Shown here piece by piece: positions 25,776 to 33,542 of a stretch of 64,000 nt of DNA. The position numbers and the translations under genes are program-made. Under the pieces are notes generated by a model. That model was not told where the DNA came from, made no database searches, and saw nothing but the letters and a program-made list of their open reading frames with translations. Within the stretch, counting starts at the first letter, position 1. Every line of letters begins with the position of its first letter. Source of the stretch: a virus. The DNA is taken from IMG/VR virus record IMGVR_UViG_3300028800_000069, positions 1 through 64,000 of that record; one strand, given 5' to 3'.

Positions 25776-25979
25776 ATGCGTCTAAACAACTTCGCAACGT
25801 TGCAACGTGGAGACCGCATCAAAGTGAAAATGTATCGCGCTGATAGTCAGGTAATGACTGTCACAGGAGAGCCATTCGAGAGTAATACCTTGGTGCCTGT
25901 CATAGATGAAGCAGGCAAGCAGTACAGCGTTTACTTCCGCGACGTTCTCAAGTTCGAGTACCCCAAAGATCAATTCTAA
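25776..25979 (+). CDS. Small beta-rich protein
   Basis: 67 residues, MRLNNFATLQRGDRIKVKM to YPKDQF, probably a small beta-barrel. GGAGG 5 nt before the ATG. First gene of the long small-gene operon. Function unknown. Confidence 0.6.
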   Translation: MRLNNFATLQRGDRIKVKMYRADSQVMTVTGEPFESNTLVPVIDEAGKQYSVYFRDVLKFEYPKDQF

Positions 25980-25989
25980 GGAGACCGCC

Positions 25990-26253
25990 ATGAAGTCCGA
26001 AGCACAGCGCAGCACAATAACAACGTCAGCGCACAACGTATGGTCAGTGGCGGTGCATCATTACCTGACCGAAAAAGAATACCTCACGCTAACGTTGGGG
26101 CATGTGAAGGCTACACACGCATCCTTCAGGACATCAGGACAAGCGCTTGGTTGGATCAAAAGATTAGCCAAGAGTGAACCCGGAGGAGACGCATCCTTCA
26201 ACATAGTGTGCTGGGCAGAGGCAGAGCAACCTTGGGACATATACTTCGAGTAA
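25990..26253 (+). CDS. Small protein of unknown function
   Basis: 87 residues, alpha/beta pattern, MKSEAQRSTITTSAHNVWSV to PWDIYFE. AAGGAGACCGCC upstream, the standard ribosome site of this gene run. Confidence 0.6.
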   Translation: MKSEAQRSTITTSAHNVWSVAVHHYLTEKEYLTLTLGHVKATHASFRTSGQALGWIKRLAKSEPGGDASFNIVCWAEAEQPWDIYFE

Positions 26254-26264
26254 AGGAGACCACC

Positions 26265-26480
26265 ATGTATGACACGCTAGAAAAACGCCTGACCGCTGCT
26301 GGCCAGCGCACCACGAAGTTACAGCTTGCCTTTGATGCGCTGGAGTTCGCTAACGGACACGTGGGCGCTGCTAAGGACATCATCGCCAAACGTGGTATCC
26401 GCATCAGCGCACGAACATGGAACAAGGCAATCACCGCTCGCCTCTGCCATCTCACCGCAGCCGAACGCTGCCCACGCTAA
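26265..26480 (+). CDS. Small helical protein
   Basis: 71 residues, MYDTLEKRLTAAGQRTTKLQ to AAERCPR, several amphipathic helices and a basic surface. AAAGGAGACCACC upstream. Downstream another AAGGAGACCGCC occurs without a start codon. Confidence 0.6.
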   Translation: MYDTLEKRLTAAGQRTTKLQLAFDALEFANGHVGAAKDIIAKRGIRISARTWNKAITARLCHLTAAERCPR

Positions 26481-26597
26481 GGAGACCGCCCCTACACATA
26501 CCAGTGGTGGCTATAGAAACATAGCCGCAGCATTACAAGTCAAGGGTTTGAAATAACAGTGCATTCACTTAGAATCCAATCCCAAGAGGAGAAGATC

Positions 26598-26807
26598 ATG
26601 TTTAGCAAAAAGCATTACGAGTTTCTGGCCGCATTCATTGCGTATGAGCGAAGCGTTTCCACTGGTAACAACTGGGACGCTGACCAGCAGCGCACGGCAA
26701 CTATCGACGGACTTGCACGGCTATTAGCAAGGCGTTTAGAGCAGAACAATACCAAGTTCAATCGTGAGCGTTTCCTCGAAGCATGCGACGTACCGGAGGT
26801 GCTGTAA
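26598..26807 (+). CDS. Small helical protein
   Basis: 69 residues, MFSKKHYEFLAAFIAYERSV to CDVPEVL. Resembles small phage proteins beginning FxxxHYxFLA that are widespread and uncharacterised. GAGGAGAAGATC upstream. Confidence 0.6.
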   Translation: MFSKKHYEFLAAFIAYERSVSTGNNWDADQQRTATIDGLARLLARRLEQNNTKFNRERFLEACDVPEVL

Positions 26808-27046
26808 TGACTAGCGCAGACCTTAACAACAGAGCAAAGGCAATTGCTAAGCTACTAACAGATGCAAAACCCTTCAGCGTAGTGCGTCACCAGCGCTTCG
26901 GCAATGAGCAGGCCGCAAGCGTAACAGGTGGCACACTGAGACGCGGACAAATCGTAACTTTGCATCCCATGTGCGGCACTGAACGGTACATCCGCAAAGC
27001 AATCGCTCAGGACATCGCAGAGCAAGAGTGCGAGCCGTTAGTCTAA
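26807..27046 (+). CDS. Small protein of unknown function
   Basis: 79 residues, MTSADLNNRAKAIAKLLTDA to ECEPLV, a helix then a beta-rich centre. GGAGGTGCTGTA upstream; the start overlaps the previous stop by one base. Confidence 0.6.
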   Translation: MTSADLNNRAKAIAKLLTDAKPFSVVRHQRFGNEQAASVTGGTLRRGQIVTLHPMCGTERYIRKAIAQDIAEQECEPLV

Positions 27047-27081
27047 CGCCCACAGCCGCGCTACATGCGCAGGAGAATCCA

Positions 27082-27303
27082 ATGCTTTCACTTTCGCAGA
27101 TGACCCCAGTAGCTTACATAACAGATGGCGCAATCGTTTGCCTCGCATGCGGTGACAAGGCTGGTCTACCAGTCAAGGACCAACTCATCGCCTACAACCT
27201 TGAATCCGACTTCTATGAGGATGGATTGAACTGTGACGAATGTGGCAAGGAACTGGTTGAGCCGTACGTTGAGGATGAACCCGAAGCAGAAGACGAGGTA
27301 TAA
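27082..27303 (+). CDS. Small zinc-finger protein with acidic tail
   Basis: 73 residues, CLACGDKAG and NCDECGKEL form a C4 finger; the tail is Glu/Asp-rich. AGGAGAATCCA upstream. A GCAGGGC/GCCCTGC hairpin lies just after the stop (about 27308-27328). Confidence 0.6.
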   Translation: MLSLSQMTPVAYITDGAIVCLACGDKAGLPVKDQLIAYNLESDFYEDGLNCDECGKELVEPYVEDEPEAEDEV

Positions 27304-27437
27304 TCGCGCAGGGCCTTGAGTGCCCTGCACAGCACAGACATAAAGACCGCAAGGATAACCGCCAAGCGATACCATTGGATAACACTTGGTGAGTCTGCGC
27401 TGTGTAGGCTACTCAACTTTCACCGGAGGATACCATC

Positions 27438-27707
27438 ATGGATAACGTTGACGACATCATCGACTACGAAGACGGTAAACAGACGCACGAAGAGACCATC
27501 GCAATGTTTCAAAGCATGATCAATAGTGGCATGGCGTGGAAACTGCAAGGCAGCTATGGCCGCGAAGCAATGTCCCTAATCGAGTCTGGGCAATGCATCC
27601 TCGGTGAAGTAGGGCACCACGACTACTACGGCAACTACGTGCCAAGCCGTTATGAGGTGAAGGCCGGGACCAAAGGCAGTGTTGAGTATGCCGCTGCACG
27701 CAACTAA
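27438..27707 (+). CDS. Conserved small phage protein
   Basis: 89 residues. The segment IAMFQSMINSGMAWKLQG, then GREAMSLIESGQCILG, is a widespread uncharacterised phage motif, common in actinophages (from memory, not checked). CCGGAGGATACC upstream. Confidence 0.7.
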   Translation: MDNVDDIIDYEDGKQTHEETIAMFQSMINSGMAWKLQGSYGREAMSLIESGQCILGEVGHHDYYGNYVPSRYEVKAGTKGSVEYAAARN

Positions 27708-27758
27708 CGTTCGCAGCCTAACGTTCGCAGCCGCGCACAGCGCACAGGAGCACACCAT

Positions 27759-27956
27759 ATGATGGGAGCAAGCTATAAAACCAAAAAGGCCCTGAAGGAA
27801 TCCGTAGGGCAATCGCTACGCTACGTTGAAACGTCCATGTTCGGGGAAGAGTACAAAGCGAACGGAACATTCTGCGTAGTCGGACCTAGCCCACTACAGC
27901 GCAAGTGGTTTGCTGAAGTGACCATGAAAGATGGCCTGATCGCAAAGGTAAGCTAA
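27759..27956 (+). CDS. Conserved small phage protein
   Basis: 65 residues, GASYKTKKALKESVGQSLRY then FGEEYKANGTFCVVGPSPL. I recognise this pattern from actinophage hypothetical proteins. Two ATGs in tandem; GGAGCACACCAT upstream. Function unknown. Confidence 0.65.
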   Translation: MMGASYKTKKALKESVGQSLRYVETSMFGEEYKANGTFCVVGPSPLQRKWFAEVTMKDGLIAKVS

Positions 27957-27983
27957 TAGCGCACACGCGCAATGGAGACTACC

Positions 27984-28529
27984 ATGCCACGTATCCCGAA
28001 GCACACTGTAGTAGACACAGACTGCACCAAGGCAGGCAGCGGCAACCTAGCACCCAAGGGTGCAAAGGTAGTCACGCTGAACCTGACAGGTCACACTGGC
28101 TCAATCAAGGCACGGCAGCGCATAGAGCAGACCATTGCTCTGGTCACAGCGCAGGCATTGTTAGACGCTGGGTATTCTCTAGGCGTGAACGATGGCGAGG
28201 AGACCACGATACACCACAGTCGAGACATCGCAGCCATACAGAAAGCACTGTTCACTACGGATGAAGATTGGCTCCTTGTATACAAGCACGAAGCTGGTCA
28301 CATCTACAGCGACGCAGACGGCGCACAGCATGAAGACAACCGTGCCGACTACTGGGTACGCTTTGTGTACGGCAATGATGGCTGGGACGTAATCAGCGAC
28401 TACACCGTGCATCTTGAGCCTGTAATCGGGGAAGGCACCATAGTGCAGAAACTGATTGACCACGCTGAAGAGTATGGCGTGGTGCCTGACCTGACGTACC
28501 GCAATCACAAGCTGACCGTGACCGTGTAA
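27984..28529 (+). CDS. Protein of unknown function
   Basis: 181 residues, mixed helices and strands, Asp/Glu-rich centre (YSDADGAQHEDNRADYW). The start is the ATG after GGAGACTACC; an ATG 12 bp upstream lacks spacing. No family recognised. Confidence 0.6.
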   Translation: MPRIPKHTVVDTDCTKAGSGNLAPKGAKVVTLNLTGHTGSIKARQRIEQTIALVTAQALLDAGYSLGVNDGEETTIHHSRDIAAIQKALFTTDEDWLLVYKHEAGHIYSDADGAQHEDNRADYWVRFVYGNDGWDVISDYTVHLEPVIGEGTIVQKLIDHAEEYGVVPDLTYRNHKLTVTV

Positions 28530-28594
28530 GCACTCAGCGCATGAACCTGTACGCCATGCGCTGGAATGTTCGCACCTCATCGAAGGAGCACACC

Positions 28595-29242
28595 ATGACC
28601 AGCAACAAGCGCACCATCGCCCTATCGGAATTGGCATTAGAAATAGCCTATAAGCTGCACTCAAACCATGGGCAGGCGTGGGAGTTTGTTAAGCCTACCG
28701 AAGACGTGTACAGCGTTTACCTACGCAACGGCAGCGGTGCACGCATCTACCTGCAATTCGACAGCAGCAAAGGCTATGACCTGAACGACCGCGTACTGGT
28801 CACTGGTCACATGCACCTTGGCAAGAATGGATCGTACGTTGAAGTGTACGACCGTGGGGCGGATGGCACAGGCTGGACCAAAGTATCAGCACCGCGTATT
28901 ACCTCCGCATTGTCCCGTGGCCCTATGGCAATCGCAAAGGATATTGCCAAGCGGTTCCTTCCCGAGTACCTTCGCGTATTCGCACTGGCACAGGCCAAAG
29001 TACAGGCCGATGCAGACTATGATGCCGCTATCACAGCGAACCTGCAGCGCTTGGCAAAGGTCGCTGGTGTGAAACTGCCATCAGCACAGCAGTACTACAA
29101 CGAAGTGAACAAGTCATTCCACTTCAGCGTAGGACAGCGGTACTACGATGTGACGGCGAGCGCTAAGGATTGCTCTATGAAGATGAGCAGCCTGAGCATT
29201 GAGCAGGCTGAACACATCATCAAGTATCTACGTGGCAAATAA
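28595..29242 (+). CDS. Protein of unknown function
   Basis: 215 residues. N-terminal alpha/beta part (residues 1-100) with a helical C-terminus. GAAGGAGCACACC upstream. One of the larger proteins in the small-gene run; I do not recognise it. Confidence 0.6.
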   Translation: MTSNKRTIALSELALEIAYKLHSNHGQAWEFVKPTEDVYSVYLRNGSGARIYLQFDSSKGYDLNDRVLVTGHMHLGKNGSYVEVYDRGADGTGWTKVSAPRITSALSRGPMAIAKDIAKRFLPEYLRVFALAQAKVQADADYDAAITANLQRLAKVAGVKLPSAQQYYNEVNKSFHFSVGQRYYDVTASAKDCSMKMSSLSIEQAEHIIKYLRGK

Positions 29243-29256
29243 GCACGGCGAGGCTA

Positions 29257-29348
29257 AGGTGCCTCGTAGTGCACACAGTGCTGGCATGTCGTGTATATGC
29301 GGCCACAGTGCCAAGCGTACACTCCACAGTGTGCACCACGAAGCACCT
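29257..29348. promoter_or_regulatory. Long imperfect hairpin between small genes
   Basis: The arms 29257-29276 (AGGTGCCTCGTAGTGCACAC) and 29329-29348 are complementary at 18 of 20 positions around a 52-nt centre that also has a TGGCA/TGCCA pair. No T-run follows. Likely an RNA stability or processing element for the operon. Confidence 0.55.
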
Positions 29349-29374
29349 AACTCGACTTCTAAGGAGATCACACC

Positions 29375-29524
29375 ATGCAAGCATTCGATTACTACCAGAA
29401 GTATCAGCGCACACCGCTTGGCAGTACCGTGGCCACTCGCAAGGCATCAGCGCAGGACATTCGCCAAGCAACGGGCAGCGATGCCGTAGACTTCCACATC
29501 GAACAAGCAACCGCAAAGGAGTAA
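29375..29524 (+). CDS. Small protein of unknown function
   Basis: 49 residues, MQAFDYYQKYQRTPLGSTVA to QATAKE. AAGGAGATCACACC upstream. Too short to classify. Confidence 0.5.
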   Translation: MQAFDYYQKYQRTPLGSTVATRKASAQDIRQATGSDAVDFHIEQATAKE

Positions 29525-29527
29525 GCC

Positions 29528-29626
29528 ATGAACCTGAACCCGTTGCTCACCGAAGCACTGTACGAACTTGGCCCACTGGTAGGATGGATCGTTCTGTGCG
29601 TCGTAGTCTTTGCGTACCTGAGCTAA
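29528..29626 (+). CDS. Tiny single-pass membrane protein
   Basis: 32 residues, MNLNPLLTEALYELGPLVG then a WIVLCVVVFAY membrane helix. The GGAG-type site lies in the end of the preceding gene. Typical of phage small membrane peptides. Confidence 0.5.
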   Translation: MNLNPLLTEALYELGPLVGWIVLCVVVFAYLS

Positions 29627-29636
29627 GGAGACCTTT

Positions 29637-29786
29637 ATGCCGTGGTGCTATCAAGGATTGCTGAGCCGTGCTGATGCAAGGCGCTGGGGTCACTACTGGA
29701 CAACTCTAGGCTGGTCTGTTAGACTGCAACGGACACGTCGAGGCAACTACCATACCTTTTTGAAGTTCCCTAGGAGGGCACAATGA
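29637..29786 (+). CDS. Small basic protein
   Basis: 49 residues, Trp/Arg-rich (WTTLGWSVRLQRTRRGNYH). AAGGAGACCTTT upstream and the stop overlaps the next ATG (ATGA). Function unknown. Confidence 0.5.
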   Translation: MPWCYQGLLSRADARRWGHYWTTLGWSVRLQRTRRGNYHTFLKFPRRAQ

Positions 29787-29968
29787 TGGACTACAAAGAC
29801 AACATTCAAGCACGCGCTGAGGAGATCGCATGGAATGATTACGACTGCGACTTCTACGACTTGTCTGACGAGTTGCAAGACAAGGTGTACGCATTAGCCA
29901 CAGACGGTTATGTAGACAGCATGGCCGCTCGCGCTGATTACCTGAACGACATTGCAAAGGAGAACTGA
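29783..29968 (+). CDS. Small acidic protein
   Basis: 61 residues, MMDYKDNIQARAEEIAWNDYD to DIAKEN. AGGAGGGCACA upstream. Acidic and helical, with no family recognised. Confidence 0.55.
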   Translation: MMDYKDNIQARAEEIAWNDYDCDFYDLSDELQDKVYALATDGYVDSMAARADYLNDIAKEN

Positions 29969-29970
29969 CC

Positions 29971-30147
29971 ATGGAATACGCAGAGGGCACACTTGAGAAG
30001 TTGCACGCACTGCGAAGGCTTGCTCTGTACAACTTGCCTTTGTACTGGGCGTTGACTCTTGCAATAGACTTCTTATTGCACGTGCCACAGAACAAGGTGG
30101 ACGAGGACATCGAACGAGTACGCACTGTCCACGGCTGGAGGAGCTAA
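29971..30147 (+). CDS. Small helical protein
   Basis: 58 residues, LEKLHALRRLALYNLPLYWA then a hydrophobic helix LTLAIDFLLHV and a charged tail. AAGGAGAACTGACC upstream. Function unknown. Confidence 0.5.
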   Translation: MEYAEGTLEKLHALRRLALYNLPLYWALTLAIDFLLHVPQNKVDEDIERVRTVHGWRS

Positions 30148-30340
30148 GTTAGTAACTGAGCAGAGAGCACATCGCTGTGTCCTCTGCTCTACTCTCTTAA
30201 AGTTCATGTCAGTGGACTGGCGCAGGTTCGAGTCCTGCCCTGTCAAGAGTAGTTGTGTGGGCCTGACAGCCTGCGCAGCGAAGACAGTGTGTGGAAGCCA
30301 AAGGAGAGTAGAGCAGATGGCACAGATATTACAAAGGAGA
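30148..30340 (+). other. Structured gap with tRNA T-arm-like hairpin
   Basis: No gene in 197 bp. GCAGG-TTCGAGT-CCTGC at 30222-30238 has the exact shape of a tRNA T-arm, but the following CCTGTCA has no 5' partner in the right place, so a complete tRNA is not formed. Longer pairings exist: TCTGCTCTACTCTC (30183-30196) with GAGAGTAGAGCAGA (about 30304-30317), TGTCAG (30207-30212) with CTGACA (30263-30268), and GCGCAGG (30220-30226) with CCTGCGC (30270-30276), the last two crossing as a pseudoknot. Confidence 0.5.
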
Positions 30341-30344
30341 CAAC

Positions 30345-30557
30345 ATGACGCCACAAGCCGCGAAGTCTATCATCTTCAAAGCGCTGAAAGACCTAGGCCA
30401 CAATCCATTTCAATACAAACTGACTGCTCGCACAATTGACTTCAGCGACTTAGCACGCTCTGCTTGCGTGTTTGTGCGAGTGCAAGGATGGGAACCACAT
30501 CCTGACTGGTTATTACTGAAGGCAGAAGCGAAGCGACACGGGTTCTGCATCGAATAA
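30345..30557 (+). CDS. Small protein of unknown function
   Basis: 70 residues, MTPQAAKSIIFKALKDLGHN to HGFCIE, alpha/beta. AAAGGAGACAAC upstream. Confidence 0.6.
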   Translation: MTPQAAKSIIFKALKDLGHNPFQYKLTARTIDFSDLARSACVFVRVQGWEPHPDWLLLKAEAKRHGFCIE

Positions 30558-30567
30558 GGAGCACACC

Positions 30568-30750
30568 ATGCATTACATTGCATTTCTAGACCATCCAAAC
30601 CGACGCGTGGAAGTAGAAGGGGAAACCTTCTTAGCAGCACAGCATCAGGCAGCTATGTTGCTAAGCACGCGCAGAGAGCATGACATCTACCTGATAGAGA
30701 CTCCGCAACGCTACACCATTGCAGAGTTCGAAGCAGACACGGAGGAGTGA
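30568..30750 (+). CDS. Small protein of unknown function
   Basis: 60 residues, MHYIAFLDHPNRRVEVEGETF with a helix and an acidic tail. AAGGAGCACACC upstream. Confidence 0.6.
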   Translation: MHYIAFLDHPNRRVEVEGETFLAAQHQAAMLLSTRREHDIYLIETPQRYTIAEFEADTEE

Positions 30751-30753
30751 ACC

Positions 30754-30984
30754 ATGACGCGCAACCGAGACGTAGCGCATCGCAATGACTATGACTGCTA
30801 CTGCTACCACCTCCTTTGCACTGCTGCTCAGGAACTGGTACGGTATACCGCGCTGGGATATGACTGCTTCCTGTTTTCGGAGACCTATGGACGAGACAGG
30901 CAGACAGTCTACTATCTAGCGCACAAGAAGCTCAATAAGCCTACGCGCACACAGCGTGGCGCTAGTTTAGGGAGGGCAGCATGA
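30754..30984 (+). CDS. Small Tyr/Cys-rich protein
   Basis: 76 residues, NDYDCYCYHLLCTAAQEL. The cysteine pattern is not a clear zinc site. CGGAGGAGTGAACC upstream. Function unknown. Confidence 0.55.
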   Translation: MTRNRDVAHRNDYDCYCYHLLCTAAQELVRYTALGYDCFLFSETYGRDRQTVYYLAHKKLNKPTRTQRGASLGRAA

Positions 30985-31202
30985 GCACTGCATCAAAAGT
31001 AGCAGCGCACAAAGCAAAGCACCCAGAGCTATACTGTTTGCAACATGGATGCCTGTGGCGTATACCTGAAGATGTTTTGTTCTGTCCGCGACATAGGAAT
31101 CGCCGCAAAGAAGCACCGTACATTGCACAAGCACGGCAGATTGCCACGATGTACAACACACTCGCACAGGCTGAAGCGCGGCCTGACTTGGAGGAACAAT
31201 GA
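30981..31202 (+). CDS. Small protein, possible zinc site
   Basis: 73 residues, YCLQHGCLWRIPEDVLFCPRH gives C, H, C, C and H placed for one metal site. GGGAGGGCAGC upstream and a 4-bp overlap with its neighbour. Confidence 0.55.
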   Translation: MSTASKVAAHKAKHPELYCLQHGCLWRIPEDVLFCPRHRNRRKEAPYIAQARQIATMYNTLAQAEARPDLEEQ

Positions 31203-31960
31203 CTGAATGGTGGGAAGACTACGACAACGACCCAGATTACTTTGATGGGAAACGTGCTCCGGTAGAGGGCGAAGTACATAACGGGTTCCCTGATGAAGAA
31301 ACAGAAATGGATGTTGACTACCCTGACCCCGAAGTTGAGGACGCCGAGAACAACCACGGCCAACCACCAGAGCCAGCCTCCGAATACTACGAGAACATTA
31401 CACCAAAGCGTTGCAGCGATGCCTGCGATGTATGGGTGTATGAGTATGCAGGCTGTTGGTACAATTACAACACAGGCATCGCGCATACTTGTGGCTACGA
31501 TCCTGAAGTGGAAGACCATCGTAATGACTACATGCCAACAATGGAATACGTTCTGGGGAAACCCAAGGAGAACACAATGAACAACGTTAAGGTAATTCAA
31601 CGCCCCACTCGCGGCATCTCTGCGCAGTCCCTGAAGATTGGGGAGTTCGCACGCATCTCTGAACCCACTGGCGACTCGCATATCGGAGACATCGTACTCA
31701 AGACGCGCACGAACGTGGTGAACATCACGAACCCGAATGTGGTGTGGGATTCACCGTTCTCTTCTCCGTTTGTCGAGCGCTTGAACACTGGTGATACATT
31801 GCAAATAACCGTTGGCCTGACGACCGACTTCGAAACGCGCATCCGTGACATTGCCAAGAACAACAACAAGATTCTGGCAATCAAGGAAGTGCGCGAAGCA
31901 ACCAACTGGGGATTGAAGGAGTCGAAGGAGTACGTTGAATCTCTGATGTTGCAGTTCTAA
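31199..31960 (+). CDS. Two-part protein with ribosomal L7/L12 C-terminal-like domain
   Basis: 253 residues. The first half is acidic with a few cysteines (PKRCSDACDVW). Residues about 225-250, NNKILAIKEVREATNWGLKE then SKEYVESL, match the start of the L7/L12 stalk C-terminal domain, which has the form NKVAVIKAVRxxTGLGLKEAKDLVE. The last helices of that domain are missing. Within the frame, ATG 31577 has AAGGAGAACACA upstream and would give a separate 127-residue protein, MNNVKVIQRPTRG onward, containing the L7/L12-like part. The two may have fused by loss of a stop codon, or both may be made. Confidence 0.65.
   Translation: MTEWWEDYDNDPDYFDGKRAPVEGEVHNGFPDEETEMDVDYPDPEVEDAENNHGQPPEPASEYYENITPKRCSDACDVWVYEYAGCWYNYNTGIAHTCGYDPEVEDHRNDYMPTMEYVLGKPKENTMNNVKVIQRPTRGISAQSLKIGEFARISEPTGDSHIGDIVLKTRTNVVNITNPNVVWDSPFSSPFVERLNTGDTLQITVGLTTDFETRIRDIAKNNNKILAIKEVREATNWGLKESKEYVESLMLQF
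31577..31960 (+). CDS. Alternative internal-start product with L7/L12-like domain
   Basis: 127 residues, in frame with the larger protein above. The strong ribosome site (AAGGAGAACACA then ATG) makes independent initiation plausible. It would carry a beta-rich N-terminal part and the L7/L12-like end. Confidence 0.5.
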   Translation: MNNVKVIQRPTRGISAQSLKIGEFARISEPTGDSHIGDIVLKTRTNVVNITNPNVVWDSPFSSPFVERLNTGDTLQITVGLTTDFETRIRDIAKNNNKILAIKEVREATNWGLKESKEYVESLMLQF

Positions 31961-31970
31961 GGAGACCACT

Positions 31971-32261
31971 ATGACCAGCGCTGATTATTCCACCATACCG
32001 AGTTCAGCGCTGGTTGCGCTGGCTCAACTGATCCTAACCCGTGCTAAGCTTTCTCTACCATGCACAACACGTGAGCAGGCTTTACGCGTGATCCAAGGTG
32101 TAAAGCCTGCACCTCCCCGTCGTTCTCCACTCAACATCAAGACTCATGTGCCTACGTGCTTCGTGTGCCACAAGCCAATGCCTAACGGTTCGCTGTGCGA
32201 TTCGCTAGGCCGCGTGCATATCAACTGCCAAGGAGATCGCAATGAAACCCGCAAAGCATGA
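31971..32261 (+). CDS. Small protein with C-x2-C
   Basis: 96 residues, helical N-terminus, then TCFVCHKPMPNGSLCDSLG and a basic end. Half or all of a zinc finger. AAGGAGACCACT upstream. Confidence 0.6.
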   Translation: MTSADYSTIPSSALVALAQLILTRAKLSLPCTTREQALRVIQGVKPAPPRRSPLNIKTHVPTCFVCHKPMPNGSLCDSLGRVHINCQGDRNETRKA

Positions 32262-32802
32262 AATTCGATGCGCCTCACATCTAGTACCTATGCTCAATCC
32301 AAAGCGTGCAAAGTTCACGGCCAAGCAGGTTGTAAGGATGATACGTGAGCGCAAGCTGGAGTTTGATGCAATCGCGTGCCGTGGTATCTCTGGTCTGTTG
32401 ATTGCTCCGATTGTGGCGATGCGTCTGAACAAAACTCTCATCGTAGTTCGCAAGGGTGAGAAGACGCATAGCTGCTACGAAGTAGAGGGAGACCACGGAG
32501 CTAAGCGTTACCTCATCCTAGATGACTTCATTGACTGTGGAGATACAGTCAGAGCGATCACAGAGCAAATCTTTGTAGTGAACCAAGGTGCTCGCTGTGT
32601 GGGTTTCATTGCCTATAAGCGCTTGTCCTTTGATACAGACGAGCCATTTGAAAGACAGATGGATCGAGCGTGGTGGGACCAAGAGACCACGGACATTAAC
32701 AGGTTCTTTCCCGAAGAGTACGTTGCACGATTGGAGGAGGGGTTCGAAAGTTTAGCCTTAGCACTGGCCGATAAAGTCAAAAGAAATTGGAGGCATTTAT
32801 GA
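32242..32802 (+). CDS. Phosphoribosyltransferase-like protein
   Basis: 186 residues. RYLILDDFIDCGDTVRAI near residue 91 is the PRPP-binding loop of type I phosphoribosyltransferases (hydrophobic strand, DD, then a CGDT turn in place of the usual TGxT). FDAIACRGISGLLIAP near 50 is the upstream loop and ARCVGFIAYKRL the following strand. It probably salvages a nucleobase from PRPP, fitting the MazG and deaminase genes. Base specificity unknown. Confidence 0.8.
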   Translation: MKPAKHEIRCASHLVPMLNPKRAKFTAKQVVRMIRERKLEFDAIACRGISGLLIAPIVAMRLNKTLIVVRKGEKTHSCYEVEGDHGAKRYLILDDFIDCGDTVRAITEQIFVVNQGARCVGFIAYKRLSFDTDEPFERQMDRAWWDQETTDINRFFPEEYVARLEEGFESLALALADKVKRNWRHL

Positions 32803-33350
32803 CTTGGTTAATCAAAGCTACTCGCAGAGGAAACGCTACAGACACACAGACATTTGTAGCTATGGACGGCACAGCACCATGTGAAACAAGACAGCAGGCA
32901 GTGAAGCGCGTAGCAGACTTCAACGCGTACAACGAGTTTTGGACCTACGAACTGGTGGAGCACGTGACTCAAGAAAAGGAGAGCACTGTAATACGAGATT
33001 GGGTAAAAGGTTGGAACTGGGGTTTGACTGGGCCGAACACTCCCTCTACACCTACTGTGGGAATGGCATGTGCCGTACACGACCATAACAAAGCAATGGA
33101 CAATTGGAAGCAGGGACAGCCATTTCCCAAGTCTCCTACTTGGTTTGACTACTACATTCCCATCGCATGTGGCACAGACACTGTGGCGATTGCTGTGGGG
33201 CCTGACCGCGAGGCGACAGCAGATTTTATTGTCAAAGCATGCGTCATGGAGCAGGAACTGGCGATTGCAAAGGAACGCATTGCGGCATTGGAGCGCACCC
33301 TGCAAAGTCTCAAGGACGTTGTAGTAGATCGCATCAAGGAGGTGTTATGA
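32799..33350 (+). CDS. Protein of unknown function, C-terminal coiled coil
   Basis: 183 residues. N-terminal about 130 residues are mixed alpha/beta; residues 145-183 (MEQELAIAKERIAALERTLQ) form a coiled coil. TTGGAGGCATTT sets the start at MTWLIKATRRG. No family recognised. Confidence 0.6.
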   Translation: MTWLIKATRRGNATDTQTFVAMDGTAPCETRQQAVKRVADFNAYNEFWTYELVEHVTQEKESTVIRDWVKGWNWGLTGPNTPSTPTVGMACAVHDHNKAMDNWKQGQPFPKSPTWFDYYIPIACGTDTVAIAVGPDREATADFIVKACVMEQELAIAKERIAALERTLQSLKDVVVDRIKEVL

Positions 33351-33526
33351 CACTTCTGCACACTTGCATTCTGATCCTAGTTGCCGTAGCTACCTTGGTG
33401 GTGGGCTTTGCATTCGGTTTGTGCATCACTGCCAAGCGAGCCGATGAGGCAATGTCTCGCGCAATGGGGAAGTACGATGAAGACCACAACGATCCTAACA
33501 ACAGTGGCACATTCGATCCGAAGTAA
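33347..33526 (+). CDS. Small membrane protein
   Basis: 59 residues, HTCILILVAVATLVVGFAFG is a single membrane helix followed by an acidic tail. GGAGGTGTT upstream; the start overlaps the previous stop by 4 bp. Could be a holin-like or anchor protein. Confidence 0.55.
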   Translation: MTLLHTCILILVAVATLVVGFAFGLCITAKRADEAMSRAMGKYDEDHNDPNNSGTFDPK

Positions 33527-33542
33527 TTTCAAAGGAGACATA

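Noticed and set aside
26481-26556. AAGGAGACCGCC ribosome-site-like sequence followed by an open frame with no ATG, GTG or TTG nearby
   Set aside because: Without a start codon it cannot be called a gene; it may be a decayed copy.
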